A stretch of DNA of 64,000 nt from Microbulbifer sp. A4B17 (GTDB taxonomy: Bacteria > Pseudomonadota > Gammaproteobacteria > Pseudomonadales > Cellvibrionaceae), in assembly GCF_003076275.1 (NCBI RefSeq), contig NZ_CP029064.1, positions 4,630,001 through 4,694,000 on the forward strand. The letters run 5' to 3'. Positions 9,170 through 18,613 of this stretch are shown piece by piece. Each line of letters opens with the position of its first letter. Position 1 is the first letter of the stretch. The notes beneath the pieces are model-generated. The model made no database searches and had not been told where the DNA came from. It saw only the letters and a list, made by a program, of their open reading frames with translations. Made by a program: the position numbers and the translations under genes.

Positions 9170-9380
9170 GACGTGTTTGACGGCCGTAGCGGTTAATTAC
9201 TGTGCGCGACTCAGCGTAGACTAGTAGCAGGAACAACAAAGGCCCTGTGTGAAGCGCAGCACCGGCATGACAGTCTAAGCCTTGAAAAGCATATTTGCCA
9301 CAAAAAACAACCTATTGCGCTTTTTTTTATCGTCAGATACAAATTAATGCGAAATAATTGCAAAGGAAACTATCCAGAGT

Positions 9381-10052
9381 ATGACCCAGGATGAATTGAA
9401 ACAGGCGACAGCTCGCGCCGCTATCGACTATATCGCCCCGCGCCTGGAGGACAGCTCCATTGTCGGCGTAGGTACCGGTTCCACCGCTAACTTCTTTATT
9501 GATTACCTTGCAGAGATCAAGGGTACCTTTGATGGTACTGTGGCGAGTTCCGAGGCCTCCGCAGAGCGGCTCAAATCCCACGGGATTCCTGTTTATGAAC
9601 TTAATGCCGTCGATGGCATCCAGTTCTATGTGGACGGTGCTGATGAAGCGAACCCCGCCCTCGAGCTGATTAAGGGTGGTGGTGCCGCATTGACGCGGGA
9701 AAAAATTGTTGCTGCCTGCTCTGAGGAATTTATCTGCATTGCCGATGAGAGCAAGTGGGTCAAAGTCCTGGGCGAGTTTCCCCTGCCGGTTGAAGTTATC
9801 CCTATGGCCCGCTCACTGGTTGCCCGGGAACTGGTTAAGCTGGGCGGCGATCCGGTTTATCGTCAGGGTGTGATCACGGATAATGGCAACGCCATCCTCG
9901 ACGTATACAATCTGCGCATCGAAAGCCCCACTGCCCTTGAAGAGGCTATCAATAACATCACAGGGGTAGTTACTAACGGTATCTTCGCCAAGCGCTCCGC
10001 CGATATTTTACTGCTTGGCACCAGTACCGGAGTGAAAACCATTACCGTATAA
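9381..10052 (+). CDS. rpiA: Ribose-5-phosphate isomerase A
   Basis: A 223-residue RpiA, interconverting ribose-5-P and ribulose-5-P in the pentose phosphate pathway. Substrate-loop motifs are all visible: [11 protein letters not shown] (residues 29-39), [10 protein letters not shown] with the catalytic Asp near 84, and [11 protein letters not shown] around 97-107. Length fits the family. It is divergent from ilvA, as in Pseudomonas. Confidence 0.96.
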   Translation: MTQDELKQATARAAIDYIAPRLEDSSIVGVGTGSTANFFIDYLAEIKGTFDGTVASSEASAERLKSHGIPVYELNAVDGIQFYVDGADEANPALELIKGGGAALTREKIVAACSEEFICIADESKWVKVLGEFPLPVEVIPMARSLVARELVKLGGDPVYRQGVITDNGNAILDVYNLRIESPTALEEAINNITGVVTNGIFAKRSADILLLGTSTGVKTITV

Positions 10053-10069
10053 ATATGCCGTAAATTGTT

Positions 10070-10696
10070 ATGCACAAAAAAAATAAAAAATATGGACTGC
10101 TCGTTTTGCTCAGTGCTGTTGCGCTGAGCAGCGGCTGTGCGACCACACCTCCAAACGATCTCGACAATATCTGCTCTATTTTCCAGGAAAAAAAGAAGTG
10201 GTATGGCGAGGCAAAAGATGCTCAGGACAAATGGGGTTCTCCAATTGCGGTAATGATGGCAATCATGCATCAGGAATCCCGCTTTGTGCACGATGCCAAA
10301 CCCCCGCGAACCAAGATCCTGGGCTTTATCCCCGGACCGAGACCATCCGATGCCTACGGCTACCCCCAGGCATTGGGGAGCACCTGGCGTCACTACCAAA
10401 GATCCTCATTTAACTACGGTGCCGATAGAGATGATTTTGGCGACGCTATCGATTTTATTGGCTGGTATAACAACACCAGTGCACGTCAGTGCCAGATACG
10501 TGCTAACGACACCTACAGCCTTTACCTGGCCTATCACGAGGGGCACGGTGGATTTAACCGGCGCACTTTCAAAAATAAGGCCTGGCTCAAAAAGGTATCT
10601 CACAAAGTATCCGCCAGGGCACAAAAGTATCAGCAGCAGCTCAATAGCTGTGAACAGTCACTGAAAAAGCGCAAGAAGTTCCTCTGGTTTTTCTAA
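10070..10696 (+). CDS. Lipoprotein with lytic-transglycosylase (SLT-like) domain
   Basis: A 208-residue protein with a lipoprotein signal: basic start, hydrophobic LLVLLSAVALS and lipobox LSSGC with Cys23, so it should be anchored in the outer membrane. The domain resembles lytic transglycosylases: IAVMMAIMHQESRF with the likely catalytic Glu69, YGYPQALGSTWRHY, and a C-terminal LAYHEGHGGF. It would cut glycan strands of murein. It starts 17 bases after rpiA, probably read from the same promoter. Exact substrate unknown. Confidence 0.8.
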   Translation: MHKKNKKYGLLVLLSAVALSSGCATTPPNDLDNICSIFQEKKKWYGEAKDAQDKWGSPIAVMMAIMHQESRFVHDAKPPRTKILGFIPGPRPSDAYGYPQALGSTWRHYQRSSFNYGADRDDFGDAIDFIGWYNNTSARQCQIRANDTYSLYLAYHEGHGGFNRRTFKNKAWLKKVSHKVSARAQKYQQQLNSCEQSLKKRKKFLWFF

Positions 10697-11007
10697 CAGA
10701 CTATAGAGGCCGATAACCACCGAGTTCTCATCGACCAAAACCCACGTAATTTTCTGCCCCGGGGAGGGTAAATAGCGGTCATTGTAAATATGACCCTGCA
10801 ACCACTCCGGGAAATTTCTCTGTGCTGGCGGAAAATCGCGCTACAAGGCGCCAGAAACTGACTACGCTGAGACTAATAGCAACGCACTTTAGGCTTGGGA
10901 CAGGTCACTGTACCAGCACCGCCACAAGCATAATTTTGCAGCCCCAACGTGACGCTGGGTGCTTCCCCAGAGAAGCAAAAGCGTCCTTACACTTTTTGGA
11001 GTGCCCG
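10697..11007 (+). other. Intergenic region without a recognised gene
   Basis: About 310 bases between the transglycosylase lipoprotein and the DUF4168 gene. A reading frame in phase with the downstream gene crosses it, but it lacks a signal or protein-like composition. No clear promoter, terminator or RNA was recognised. Confidence 0.5.
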
Positions 11008-11385
11008 ATGAAGCTCTTTTTGAAATACCTGGCTGTATTGGCAATATTACTTTACGTGCCATTAATTTTTGCACAGCCTGCCACTCCCCAGGCAAATGCC
11101 CCCAAAGCTTCTTTTAGTGAACCACAACTTAAACAGTTTGCCGATGCCTACCGCTCTATCGTGATGCTGAGCCGCGAGTACGCTCCCAAATTGAAAGCGG
11201 CTGCCGATATCAAAGAAGCGGAAGCGATCAACAAAGAAGCTCAGGGAAAAATGATTGCGGCAATTGAAAAAGCCGGCCTCTCTAAAACGAAATACCAGGA
11301 AATCGCCAACAGTATAAAATCGAACCCGGCCCTACTGGAGAAGGTCAATAAAATCCTCCAGCAAAGCCACGCTCCACAGCAGTAA
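11008..11385 (+). CDS. DUF4168 family secreted protein
   Basis: A 125-residue exported protein: signal peptide MKLFLKYLAVLAILLYVPL ending near IFAQP, then a helical, Lys/Glu/Ala-rich DUF4168 domain (FSEPQLKQFADAYRSIV at about residues 34-50, ending KVNKILQQ). DUF4168 proteins are periplasmic or secreted and of unknown function. The ATG at 11008 has GGAG seven bases upstream; upstream in-frame starts would bury the signal peptide. It stands alone between two unrelated units. Confidence 0.8.
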   Translation: MKLFLKYLAVLAILLYVPLIFAQPATPQANAPKASFSEPQLKQFADAYRSIVMLSREYAPKLKAAADIKEAEAINKEAQGKMIAAIEKAGLSKTKYQEIANSIKSNPALLEKVNKILQQSHAPQQ

Positions 11386-11410
11386 CCTAATCTATTAAGT
11401 GGCGCACTGA

Positions 11411-11743
11411 TCAACTCACTGCGCCACTCAAATCCAACTTTACATCCAACACCTTGCAGATAGTCGGCAGATTAACCTTCACCCAATCCCTGTCGAATGA
11501 TCCCCAATCGCGCAACAGATAGTAACCGTCATTGTGACGCACGCCCTCCTGTATGAACTCGACAATCGTACCGTGCCCCGGCAGTCCCTTCGCAATAATG
11601 TCCTGTACCGTTCTTCGGGGCCAGCCAGTAGCCTCTTCCAAAGCAGGGTTATTAGGGCGAGAAATATGCTCGATCAAGTAAGCAATCAACATTCGCCGGC
11701 AAATTGTCGGGTTTAGCTGACTTGCAACAGGCGTAGATGACAT
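11411..11743 (-). CDS. Small winged helix-turn-helix protein
   Basis: A 110-residue cytoplasmic protein. RRMLIAYLIEHISRPNNPAL, then EEATGWPRRTVQDIIAKG reads as a helix-turn-helix, and the C-terminal half contains NDGYYLLRDWGSFDRDWVK. This pattern is that of a conserved gammaproteobacterial wHTH family without a named function; DNA binding is inferred. Convergent with the DUF4168 gene, ending 25 bases from it. Confidence 0.65.
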   Translation of the reverse strand: MSSTPVASQLNPTICRRMLIAYLIEHISRPNNPALEEATGWPRRTVQDIIAKGLPGHGTIVEFIQEGVRHNDGYYLLRDWGSFDRDWVKVNLPTICKVLDVKLDLSGAVS

Positions 11744-12065
11744 TTGACCAATCCTTCACTAACGGAATTTTTCCTATTGTTGACGAATATGACTTACAGG
11801 TCGAGAAAATACTGATTAACTATTCACATTTAGTCCCAATATAAGTCGGCACTTGTCGAAAATTCAGCACGATAAATTGTTGAGAGCAAAACTGGAATTT
11901 TCAGCCTATAACGCAAAAAATACACGTCAAAAGACAGAACTAGACAACTTTTATTCTATAGTCGTGCCACAATCAAAATTTTCAACGCCGATAGAACCAC
12001 AGGTTGCTGCATATAAAACAGACATAAGCCTGACTTTCTCTCTCTCTTTGCGCATAATCCACACC
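11744..12065. other. AT-rich intergenic region
   Basis: About 320 AT-rich bases upstream of the wHTH gene and ending where the repeat element begins. A reading frame with a TTG start crosses it and runs into the repeat; I do not consider it a gene. Nothing else recognised. Confidence 0.5.
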
Positions 12066-12232
12066 GGAGCCTCTGAATAATTCCGCAATATCTCTGCGGG
12101 CCTCTGGGACTTTCATAGCGATCCACATGCTGCGTTGCGACTTCCTGAAAGGTTTAGGCATTCCTGCGAAGCCACGCTTTGATTGTGAACCGCTCAGAAA
12201 GCCAGTGGCATCACAGAATTATTCAGAGGCTC
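12066..12232 (+). repeat. Terminal-inverted-repeat element, copy A (MITE-like, 167 bp)
   Basis: The ends form a 17-base perfect inverted repeat, GAGCCTCTGAATAATTC at 12067-12083 and its reverse complement at 12216-12232. The interior has no protein-coding look. It shares its left end (with CTGCGGG about 35 bases in) and the whole right half (GCGTTGCGACTTC...TTGATTGTGAACC) with copy C at 52635, and both ends with copy B at 13324. Such short non-coding elements with terminal repeats are usually mobilised in trans by a transposase; none is in the window. Confidence 0.85.
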
Positions 12233-12278
12233 ATTAAAACAACAGCAGCAGACAGAAAATAATTGTGAGGCTGAGAGA

Positions 12279-13313
12279 GTGGACAATGAAAACCCCAAAT
12301 TCCGTGAAGCGGGGCTAGGCATCCTCGGCGCTGCGGTTAGGGCCCATCTTACTGGTGCACAGGCAGCCGGGCTGGACTGCCAACAGCTACTCATCGATAG
12401 TGGTATCGCCCCCGCTCAGCTAGATGATCCGGAAAGCCGCATTGGCCGTGAGCAGGTAGCTAACTTGCTGCGCCTTGAGTGGGATTTTTTGAATGATGAG
12501 TCAGGTGGCTTCCTGGCGCGCCCCTGGTTACCAGGCACTTTTGCCATGATGGGGCACGCTTGTATCACCTGTCCAAACCTGCGCCGAGCCCTGCTCCGCT
12601 CCAGCCGCTTTATCAGCATGGTGAGTGACGACCTTCACATTAAGCTGGTCGAGGATGGTGAAGAAGCTCGACTGATCATTCACCACACCAATGAAAAAAA
12701 ACTGCCCAATCAAATTTTCGTCGAATCTATCGCAGTAATCTGGTTGCGTTTTTTCAGTTGGCTGATCGACCGTACCATTTTGTTAGAGCGCGTTCTTCTG
12801 GCATTCCCGCCGCCTGACTACAACGAAGACTACAGCGATATGTTCCCTTGCAGGCATTACTTTAACCAAAGTGAAACCTGCCTGGTGTTTAACACCCGTT
12901 ACTTGCAAATGCCCCTGGTACGCGATGAGCAGCAACTGGCCGATTTTCTCTCCCGCGCTCCCGAGTGCCTGTTGACCCAATACAAATCCGATCATAGCTT
13001 CACCGGTCGTATCCGCCGAATGCTGCAACAGCAAAACAGTATCGAAAATCTGTCACTGGATGATGTTGCTGCGCGCCTGTATACATCACCGCAGACACTG
13101 CGCCGCCGTCTCAAAGAGGAGGGCAATAGCTGGCAGGATATTAAAGACTCTGTACGACGAGATATGGCGGTTTACCAATTAAAACAGCAGGAAACTGCCG
13201 TGGCGGAAATTGCCGAGCGCCTGGGCTTTTCTGAGCCCAGCGCCTTTAATCGCGCATTTAAAAAGTGGACAGGGCTTGCACCTGGAGCCTACAGGGACAA
13301 ATTCCGAAGTTAG
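12279..13313 (+). CDS. AraC family transcriptional regulator (arabinose-binding-like N-domain)
   Basis: A 344-residue regulator. The N-terminal two thirds resemble the AraC_binding_2/OruR-type sensor domain (GILGAAVRAHLTGAQAAGLD; CPNLRRALLRSSRF). The C-terminal AraC DNA-binding domain has two helix-turn-helix units: DDVAARLYTSPQTLRRRLKE (about 262-281) and VAEIAERLGFSEPSAFNRAF (about 307-326), then KKWTGLAPGAYR. No ATG fits; GTG at 12279 is the start with GAGG upstream. The gene lies between repeat copies A and B in direct orientation. Its targets are unknown; the fatty-acid cluster 1.8 kb downstream is one candidate. Confidence 0.88.
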   Translation: MDNENPKFREAGLGILGAAVRAHLTGAQAAGLDCQQLLIDSGIAPAQLDDPESRIGREQVANLLRLEWDFLNDESGGFLARPWLPGTFAMMGHACITCPNLRRALLRSSRFISMVSDDLHIKLVEDGEEARLIIHHTNEKKLPNQIFVESIAVIWLRFFSWLIDRTILLERVLLAFPPPDYNEDYSDMFPCRHYFNQSETCLVFNTRYLQMPLVRDEQQLADFLSRAPECLLTQYKSDHSFTGRIRRMLQQQNSIENLSLDDVAARLYTSPQTLRRRLKEEGNSWQDIKDSVRRDMAVYQLKQQETAVAEIAERLGFSEPSAFNRAFKKWTGLAPGAYRDKFRS

Positions 13314-13323
13314 AATAACACAA

Positions 13324-13416
13324 GGAGCCTTTGAACAATTCCGTAATATTTCTGCGGGTCTTGATCATGAATCGCTCTGAAAGCCAGAGGCATCACGGAA
13401 TTATTCAGAGGCTTCC
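13324..13416 (+). repeat. Terminal-inverted-repeat element, copy B (short, 93 bp)
   Basis: Left end GGAGCCTTTGAACAATTCCG and right end GGAATTATTCAGAGGCTTCC form an imperfect terminal repeat. It keeps the left CTGCGGGTCTTGA block and the right CTCTGAAAGCCAGAGGCATC hairpin block but lacks the middle part of copies A and C, so it looks like an internal-deletion derivative. It begins 10 bases after the AraC gene stop. Confidence 0.85.
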
Positions 13417-13420
13417 TAAA

Positions 13421-13448
13421 AATCCCGGTCAAGTGACCGGGATTTTTA
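13421..13448. terminator. Bidirectional terminator between AraC gene and DUF937-OmpA gene
   Basis: AATCCCGGTC pairs with GACCGGGATT around a short AAGT loop, followed by TTTTAT on the plus strand and with an A-run on the other side. It separates two convergent genes. Confidence 0.85.
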
Positions 13449-13500
13449 TAAATGAAATCTACCTTACAAAATATCCTTCACAGGAAATCCAATATCTCGG

Positions 13501-14745
13501 CTACTCCTGAGAGTTTGTCACTATCCGCACACTAATACGCTCGGCATTGATGGCCTTTTGCTCCTTCTTCTCTGCCATGTCTTCCGGCACTGGTTTGGCT
13601 GAACCCATTCCTGTTGCAGTGATACGGTTTGCCGCTATCCCCTTCTGAAGTAGAAGTTCTTTCACTACATCCGCACGCTCTTGGGAAATTTCCTGCTCTG
13701 CAATTTCATTGCCCTCGCCTTTTACGTGGCCCTCAATAGCAATGGATAGGTTGGGATTGTCCTGCATTATTTTTGCCAGAGCATCGATATCGGCTGCAGA
13801 CGGGTTGGTAATTTTTGCCGTTCCCTTTTCAAAGTTCACCCGCATGGGGAATTCCCGGTTGGGACTTTGAGAAAAACTACTGAGATAATCGCGCAAATTA
13901 TTGGAAAAATCATCGGGGCCCAGTTGCGCTTCGAGCTTCTCTTTTTCAAGGGGAGAATCCCCTACCGGTTGTGAAGCGGACTCCATAAAGCTCGCTTCCT
14001 GGGAGGTCATAGAAGGATTACTTTCAGACTTCTCCTCTTTTCCCTTGAGCATACACATATTAAGTGCATAAAGAACCACAAGTACCAGTAGTAAAGGAAA
14101 GAACCAACTGCTGAAACTAACCGGTTTCCGTTTTTCCTCTGTCCCCTGAATTGCCGTTGCACGAGGTTCCTGGGGTTTGGCATGGCCATGGGTAACCAGG
14201 GCTTCCCCCAGCTTTCCTAAATCGGGAACATCCATTGCTTCCAACAGGTTATCGGGTATATACCCCTTTAAATGGTCTCGCTGACCAATAAGGAAGGATG
14301 CCAGGTCGGATACATCCATCTTTTGCGCTTTGGCCTGGCTTTGCATCAGCGAAGTGACTATCGGAGCGGATACACTCAATAAATCTCCACCCTCTTTCCC
14401 AAGATTATTAGTGGCGACTTCCAGCACTTCTTTTTTTCGGCTGCTGAAAATTTTATCCAGCATCTTCTCGCCGATACTTTTAACCGATGTCACCTTTTCT
14501 GGTGAAGAAACTGCAGAGGCGAAATCAGCTAAATCCAGTGCATCACTCTCGGAAATCAAATTAAATAAATAACCCATTCCCGTTTTGCTACTGGCTCTGT
14601 TCAACATACCAGCCAGGATGTAGGAAACTCCAGAAAAGAGTGCGGCCTCCCCTTGTCCAGCCGGCAAATTTAAAGCCTTTGCCAGAGCATCAATACCCCC
14701 GGAGCCCAATTGGCTGCTAGCCATATCCAATACATTATCCGCCAT
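13501..14745 (-). CDS. DUF937 / OmpA C-terminal domain membrane protein
   Basis: A 414-residue protein. The N-terminal half (about 1-195) is DUF937-like, Ala/Ser/Leu-rich helices (GIDALAKALNLPAGQGEAAL; GMGYLFNLISESDALDLADF). A single transmembrane segment FPLLLVLVVLYALNMCMLK lies near 215-235. The C-terminal part (about 300-412) is an OmpA peptidoglycan-binding domain: IAIEGHVKGEGNEIAEQEIS, QERADVVKELLLQKGI, ITATGMGSAKPV, ISVRIV. The order cytoplasmic DUF937, membrane, periplasmic murein binding is inferred. ATG at 14745 with GAGG eight bases upstream. Confidence 0.82.
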   Translation of the reverse strand: MADNVLDMASSQLGSGGIDALAKALNLPAGQGEAALFSGVSYILAGMLNRASSKTGMGYLFNLISESDALDLADFASAVSSPEKVTSVKSIGEKMLDKIFSSRKKEVLEVATNNLGKEGGDLLSVSAPIVTSLMQSQAKAQKMDVSDLASFLIGQRDHLKGYIPDNLLEAMDVPDLGKLGEALVTHGHAKPQEPRATAIQGTEEKRKPVSFSSWFFPLLLVLVVLYALNMCMLKGKEEKSESNPSMTSQEASFMESASQPVGDSPLEKEKLEAQLGPDDFSNNLRDYLSSFSQSPNREFPMRVNFEKGTAKITNPSAADIDALAKIMQDNPNLSIAIEGHVKGEGNEIAEQEISQERADVVKELLLQKGIAANRITATGMGSAKPVPEDMAEKKEQKAINAERISVRIVTNSQE

Positions 14746-15131
14746 AGCCAAACCTCACTCACCACCTCGGGGACCGGCAAAATACATTTATTTGCCTGGG
14801 GCCACCTATAAATTATCTATTCAAACTTTTCTCTACTGCCCTGATTCACCAATTATCCTGCCAGAAACAGATGGAACTCCTCTGGCAAAGATAATTTAAG
14901 TGCCAGCTTTTATTGCCAAAAATTCAATAGATTTAGGCGCCTTACTTGAGTGTACGGCAGTACCCCCACACGGTTAGGTTATTTTGGAATAAGCAAAAAG
15001 ATAATTGACAGGGAATGTTTCAATCGTACCTGGAAACTGCGTCATCTCCCGTGGCATCTTTTATCATTGAACCCGCGCTACACCGCACTATGGTTATAAC
15101 CACAACCATAAAATAAAAAGAGGCTAAAACC
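14746..15131 (+). other. Divergent regulatory region before the fatty-acid oxidation cluster
   Basis: About 386 AT-rich bases between the DUF937-OmpA gene and the thiolase gene. A TTGACA at 15005 could be a -35 element, but no -10 box fits at normal spacing. The palindrome at 15091-15102 is listed separately. No gene or RNA recognised. Confidence 0.5.
15091..15102. promoter_or_regulatory. Candidate operator palindrome TGGTTATAACCA
   Basis: A perfect 12-base palindrome, 30 bases before the thiolase start and followed by a second CAACCA. The position suits repressor binding over the promoter or early transcript; the regulator is unknown (TetR- and AraC-type proteins both occur near such operons). 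Confidence 0.45.
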
Positions 15132-16340
15132 GTGCTGACCGAAGCCTACATCTACGATGCTATCCGCACACCGCGGGGCAGAGGGAAATCCAGCGGTGCC
15201 CTTCACGAAGTCAAACCTATCACCCTGCTTTCAGATCTTCTGAAAGAATTACAGGCCCGCAATAGATTCGACACTGCCAAGGTGGACGATATCGTGATGG
15301 GCTGTGTCACTCCGATCGGAGATCAGGGTGCCGATATCGCAAAAGTTGCTGCATTAGCTGCCAACTGGGACTGGGATGTCGGCGGAGTAACCCTTAATCG
15401 CTTCTGCGCCTCCGGTGCCGAAGCAGTCAACCTGGCGGCCACCAAGGTGCGCTCCGGGTGGGAGCATCTGGTGGTGGCCGGAGGCATAGAGTCAATGTCG
15501 CGGGTGCCCATGGGCAGTGACGGCGGCGCCTGGGCAATGGACCCCCGAACGGCAATCGACACGGGCTTTGCTCCCCAGGGTATTGGCGCCGACTTAATCG
15601 CCACGCTCGGCGGTTTTTCCCGCGAGGATGTGGATAAGTTCGCGCTGAACTCGCAGCACAAGGCCGCGGCAGCCTGGAAACGCGGTGCTTTCGAAAAGTC
15701 AGTAATTCCCGTGCGCGACCAGAATGGACTGACCATCCTGGATCACGATCAGTTGGTGCGCCCGGATGCCTCCATGGAGGCCCTGTCACAACTCAAGCCT
15801 TCATTTGCCGGAATGGGCGACTTGTGCTTCGACAGCATTGCCATATCCCGCTACCCCCAGATCGAATCTATCGACCATGTTCACACTGCGGGAAATTCCT
15901 CAGGTATCGTCGATGGTGCCGCCGCCCTACTAATCGGCAGTGAAAAAGCCGGGCGAGATCTGGGTCTCACCCCCCGTGCCCGTATCGTCTCCGCCGCTGT
16001 GGTGGGTACAGAACCCACCATTATGCTCACAGGACCCGCACCCGCCACCTACAAAGCCCTTAAGGCCGCGGGCCTGACAGCTCAGGATATTGACCTCTTT
16101 GAGGTGAATGAAGCCTTCGCGGCAGTGGTGTTGCGCTTCCAGCATGAACTGGATGTAGACCCACAGAAACTCAATGTAAACGGCGGCTCAATTGCAATGG
16201 GGCATCCCCTCGGCGCAACTGGCGCAATGCTGATCGGCACAGCCCTGGATGAGCTGGAACAACGGCAGCTTCGCTACGGCCTGGTCACGCTATGCGTGGG
16301 CGGCGGTATGGGTGTAGCAACCATTATCGAAAGAGTTTAG
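15132..16340 (+). CDS. Acetyl-CoA C-acyltransferase (3-ketoacyl-CoA thiolase)
   Basis: A 402-residue thiolase releasing acetyl-CoA (or propionyl-CoA) in the last step of beta-oxidation. Catalytic residues: nucleophile Cys92 in [18 protein letters not shown] near 339, His358 in [15 protein letters not shown] and Cys388 in TLCVGGGMG. Start is GTG with AGAGG nine bases upstream. The next gene begins 10 bases after its stop, so the two form the thiolase and multifunctional subunits of one trifunctional system. FadA and FadI alternatives are not separable by eye. Confidence 0.93.
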   Translation: MLTEAYIYDAIRTPRGRGKSSGALHEVKPITLLSDLLKELQARNRFDTAKVDDIVMGCVTPIGDQGADIAKVAALAANWDWDVGGVTLNRFCASGAEAVNLAATKVRSGWEHLVVAGGIESMSRVPMGSDGGAWAMDPRTAIDTGFAPQGIGADLIATLGGFSREDVDKFALNSQHKAAAAWKRGAFEKSVIPVRDQNGLTILDHDQLVRPDASMEALSQLKPSFAGMGDLCFDSIAISRYPQIESIDHVHTAGNSSGIVDGAAALLIGSEKAGRDLGLTPRARIVSAAVVGTEPTIMLTGPAPATYKALKAAGLTAQDIDLFEVNEAFAAVVLRFQHELDVDPQKLNVNGGSIAMGHPLGATGAMLIGTALDELEQRQLRYGLVTLCVGGGMGVATIIERV

Positions 16341-16350
16341 GGGGCAGACC

Positions 16351-18507
16351 ATGAAATCCATTCGCCTGGAAAAAGACGATCACAATATTGTCCACCTGAT
16401 TATGGACAACCCCAACGCCTCAGCCAACGTGATGGACCGGGATTTTACCGAGTCACTGAGCGCAGCGGTTGAACAACTCAAGCAGCAAGAGTTTTGTGGA
16501 ATTATCATTCGCTCCACAAAAAATACCTTCTTTGCCGGTGGCGACCTCAAATCTCTATATGCCGTCAAAATTGAAGAGGCAAAACCTTTTTTTGAGTCCT
16601 GCGAATTATTAAAAGCCAACCTGCGCTGGTTGGAGACCCAGGGTAAACCGGTAGTCGCTGCAATTAATGGCACAGCGCTGGGTGGTGGCTGGGAAATTGC
16701 ACTCAGCTGCCATCAACGTATAGTGATCGATAGCACGGCAATAAAATTGGGATTGCCCGAAGTCACATTAGGCTTACTACCTGGTGGTGGCGGCTGTGTA
16801 CGCATGCCCCGCCTTTTAGGCATCCAGGAGTCTCTACCCTACTTACTGGAAGGAAAACAGGTGAGGCCGCAACAGGCCCTCAAAGCCGGTCTGGTACATC
16901 AGCTCGTTACCAGTGAAAGTGAACTACTAGAGAAGGCTGTCTCTTATATTCGAGAGAATAGTGAGCAACCTGTTGCTCAGCCTTGGGATCAACCGGATTA
17001 TCGGATGCCGGGAGGGGACGCAAAGAACCCTAAAAATGCGCAGTTACTGATGGTCGCCCCAGCAATGCTGGAGAAAAAAACCAAGGGATGTCTGCCGGCG
17101 CCAGAGTCGATAATGGCAACTGTCGTCGAAGGGTCCCGGGTCGACTTCGAAACTGCTACGCGAATTGAATCCCGACACTTTGTAGGCCTCGCTTGCGGGC
17201 AGGTTGCCAAAAACATGATTGGTACTTTCTGGTTTGCACTCAATGAGGTCAAAGCCGGAGCATCACTGCCCGCCGCCGCCCGCGATCATAAAACGTCGCC
17301 AGTGCAAAGAATTGGCATACTCGGCGCTGGCATGATGGGTTCAGCAATTGCCTACGCCTGCGCCAGCAAAGGGGTTGATGTCGTATTGAAAGATATCTCC
17401 ATGGAAGCAGCCTCGGCAGGCAAACAATATGCGGAAAAATCTCTGCAAAAACGCTTGCAGCGAGGCCGCATTGCCGAGGACAAAGTACAGAAGATTCTCG
17501 CTCGTATTACGCCAACAGACAGCAATACCGACCTGGCTGATTGTGAGTTGGTGATAGAAGCAGTTTTCGAAGACCGGGAACTCAAGCGTAAAGTTACCCA
17601 GGAAGCAGAAGCACAGCTGCCGAAAAATGCAGTATTTGCTTCCAACACTTCGACACTGCCGATCACTGGGCTCGCTCAAGCTTCCGACCGTCCCCAGCAA
17701 TTTATCGGCCTACATTTCTTCTCCCCTGCCGACAAGATGCCACTGGTGGAAATTATCTGTGGGGAGCAAACCAGTGATGAGACTCTCGCCCAAGCCTTCG
17801 CCTTTGTATTGCAAATTGGTAAGACTCCTATCGTTGTCAACGACAGCCGCGGCTTCTTCACCTCAAGGGTATTCGGCTGCTTTACCAACGAAGGTATCGG
17901 CATGCTCAGCGAAGGGGTTAACCCCGCCACAATTGAAAATGCCGCAGCCCTGGCCGGCTTCCCTGTCGGCCCTCTGGCTGTCAGTGACGAGGTCTCATTA
18001 AGCCTGATGAGCCGGATACGCCAACAGACTATCAACGACCTGCAAAAAGAAGGTAAGCCCGCCCCTACCCACCCTGCCGACGGGGTGATCGACCGAATGC
18101 TTGAAGTGGGTCGCGCAGGTAAGGCCGCAGGTGGCGGCTTCTATACTTATCCAGAGGGCGGGAAAAAGCACCTATGGAACAGCCTTGAAAAGGAATTTCC
18201 CGCCAAAGAAGCCCTGCCGATAAAGGATGTAAAGGAGCGGCTGTTGTTTATTATGGCCCTGGAGACACTGCGCTGTTATCAGGAGGATGTTCTGCGCAGT
18301 GTGCGCGATGCCAATATTGGCTCCATCTTCGGTATCGGTTTCCCACCGTGGACCGGGGGTGCTCTGCAATATATCAGCCAGTATGGCCTGAAAGCGTTTA
18401 CCCAGCGCGCTCAGCAACTGGCTGAGGCCTATGGTGATCGATTTGCCCCGCCAGCGATTTTGCTGGATCTGGCGGAGTCTGGAAAGGCCCTGACAGACAA
18501 CCCCTAG
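16351..18507 (+). CDS. Multifunctional fatty-acid oxidation protein (enoyl-CoA hydratase / 3-hydroxyacyl-CoA dehydrogenase)
   Basis: A 718-residue FadB/FadJ-like fusion. The crotonase domain (1-about 200) has FAGGDLKSLY (oxyanion hole), GTALGGGWEIALS with the first catalytic Glu, and LPEVTLGLLPGGGG with the second. The NAD domain starts near 313 (IGILGAGMMGSAIAYACASK), with SNTSTLPITGLA, and the catalytic His in GLHFFSPADKMPLVEII. Two C-terminal helical domains follow (DSRGFFTSRVFGCF; GFPPWTGGALQYI). GGGGG precedes the ATG. It is coupled to the thiolase gene. Confidence 0.93.
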   Translation: MKSIRLEKDDHNIVHLIMDNPNASANVMDRDFTESLSAAVEQLKQQEFCGIIIRSTKNTFFAGGDLKSLYAVKIEEAKPFFESCELLKANLRWLETQGKPVVAAINGTALGGGWEIALSCHQRIVIDSTAIKLGLPEVTLGLLPGGGGCVRMPRLLGIQESLPYLLEGKQVRPQQALKAGLVHQLVTSESELLEKAVSYIRENSEQPVAQPWDQPDYRMPGGDAKNPKNAQLLMVAPAMLEKKTKGCLPAPESIMATVVEGSRVDFETATRIESRHFVGLACGQVAKNMIGTFWFALNEVKAGASLPAAARDHKTSPVQRIGILGAGMMGSAIAYACASKGVDVVLKDISMEAASAGKQYAEKSLQKRLQRGRIAEDKVQKILARITPTDSNTDLADCELVIEAVFEDRELKRKVTQEAEAQLPKNAVFASNTSTLPITGLAQASDRPQQFIGLHFFSPADKMPLVEIICGEQTSDETLAQAFAFVLQIGKTPIVVNDSRGFFTSRVFGCFTNEGIGMLSEGVNPATIENAAALAGFPVGPLAVSDEVSLSLMSRIRQQTINDLQKEGKPAPTHPADGVIDRMLEVGRAGKAAGGGFYTYPEGGKKHLWNSLEKEFPAKEALPIKDVKERLLFIMALETLRCYQEDVLRSVRDANIGSIFGIGFPPWTGGALQYISQYGLKAFTQRAQQLAEAYGDRFAPPAILLDLAESGKALTDNP

Positions 18508-18520
18508 CTCTGGGAATTGA

Positions 18521-18562
18521 GCGATGTAAACAGGCATTTCAAACCGTCACTGTTTACATCGC
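18521..18562 (+). promoter_or_regulatory. 13-bp perfect inverted repeat between FadB-like and acyl-CoA dehydrogenase genes
   Basis: GCGATGTAAACAG at 18521-18533 is the exact reverse complement of CTGTTTACATCGC at 18550-18562, 16 bases apart and about 50 bases before the dehydrogenase start. There is no following T-run, so a plain terminator is unlikely. It could be a dyad operator for a separate promoter or an mRNA stem that sets relative expression. Confidence 0.7.
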
Positions 18563-18613
18563 CACCCAAAACACTGGTTCAATTTTTCAGTAGTAAAATG
18601 CGGTGGTGAAAGG

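Noticed and set aside
11853..12080. 75-codon frame with TTG start before the AraC gene
   Set aside because: It runs into the left end of repeat copy A and has no ribosome binding site or protein-like features.
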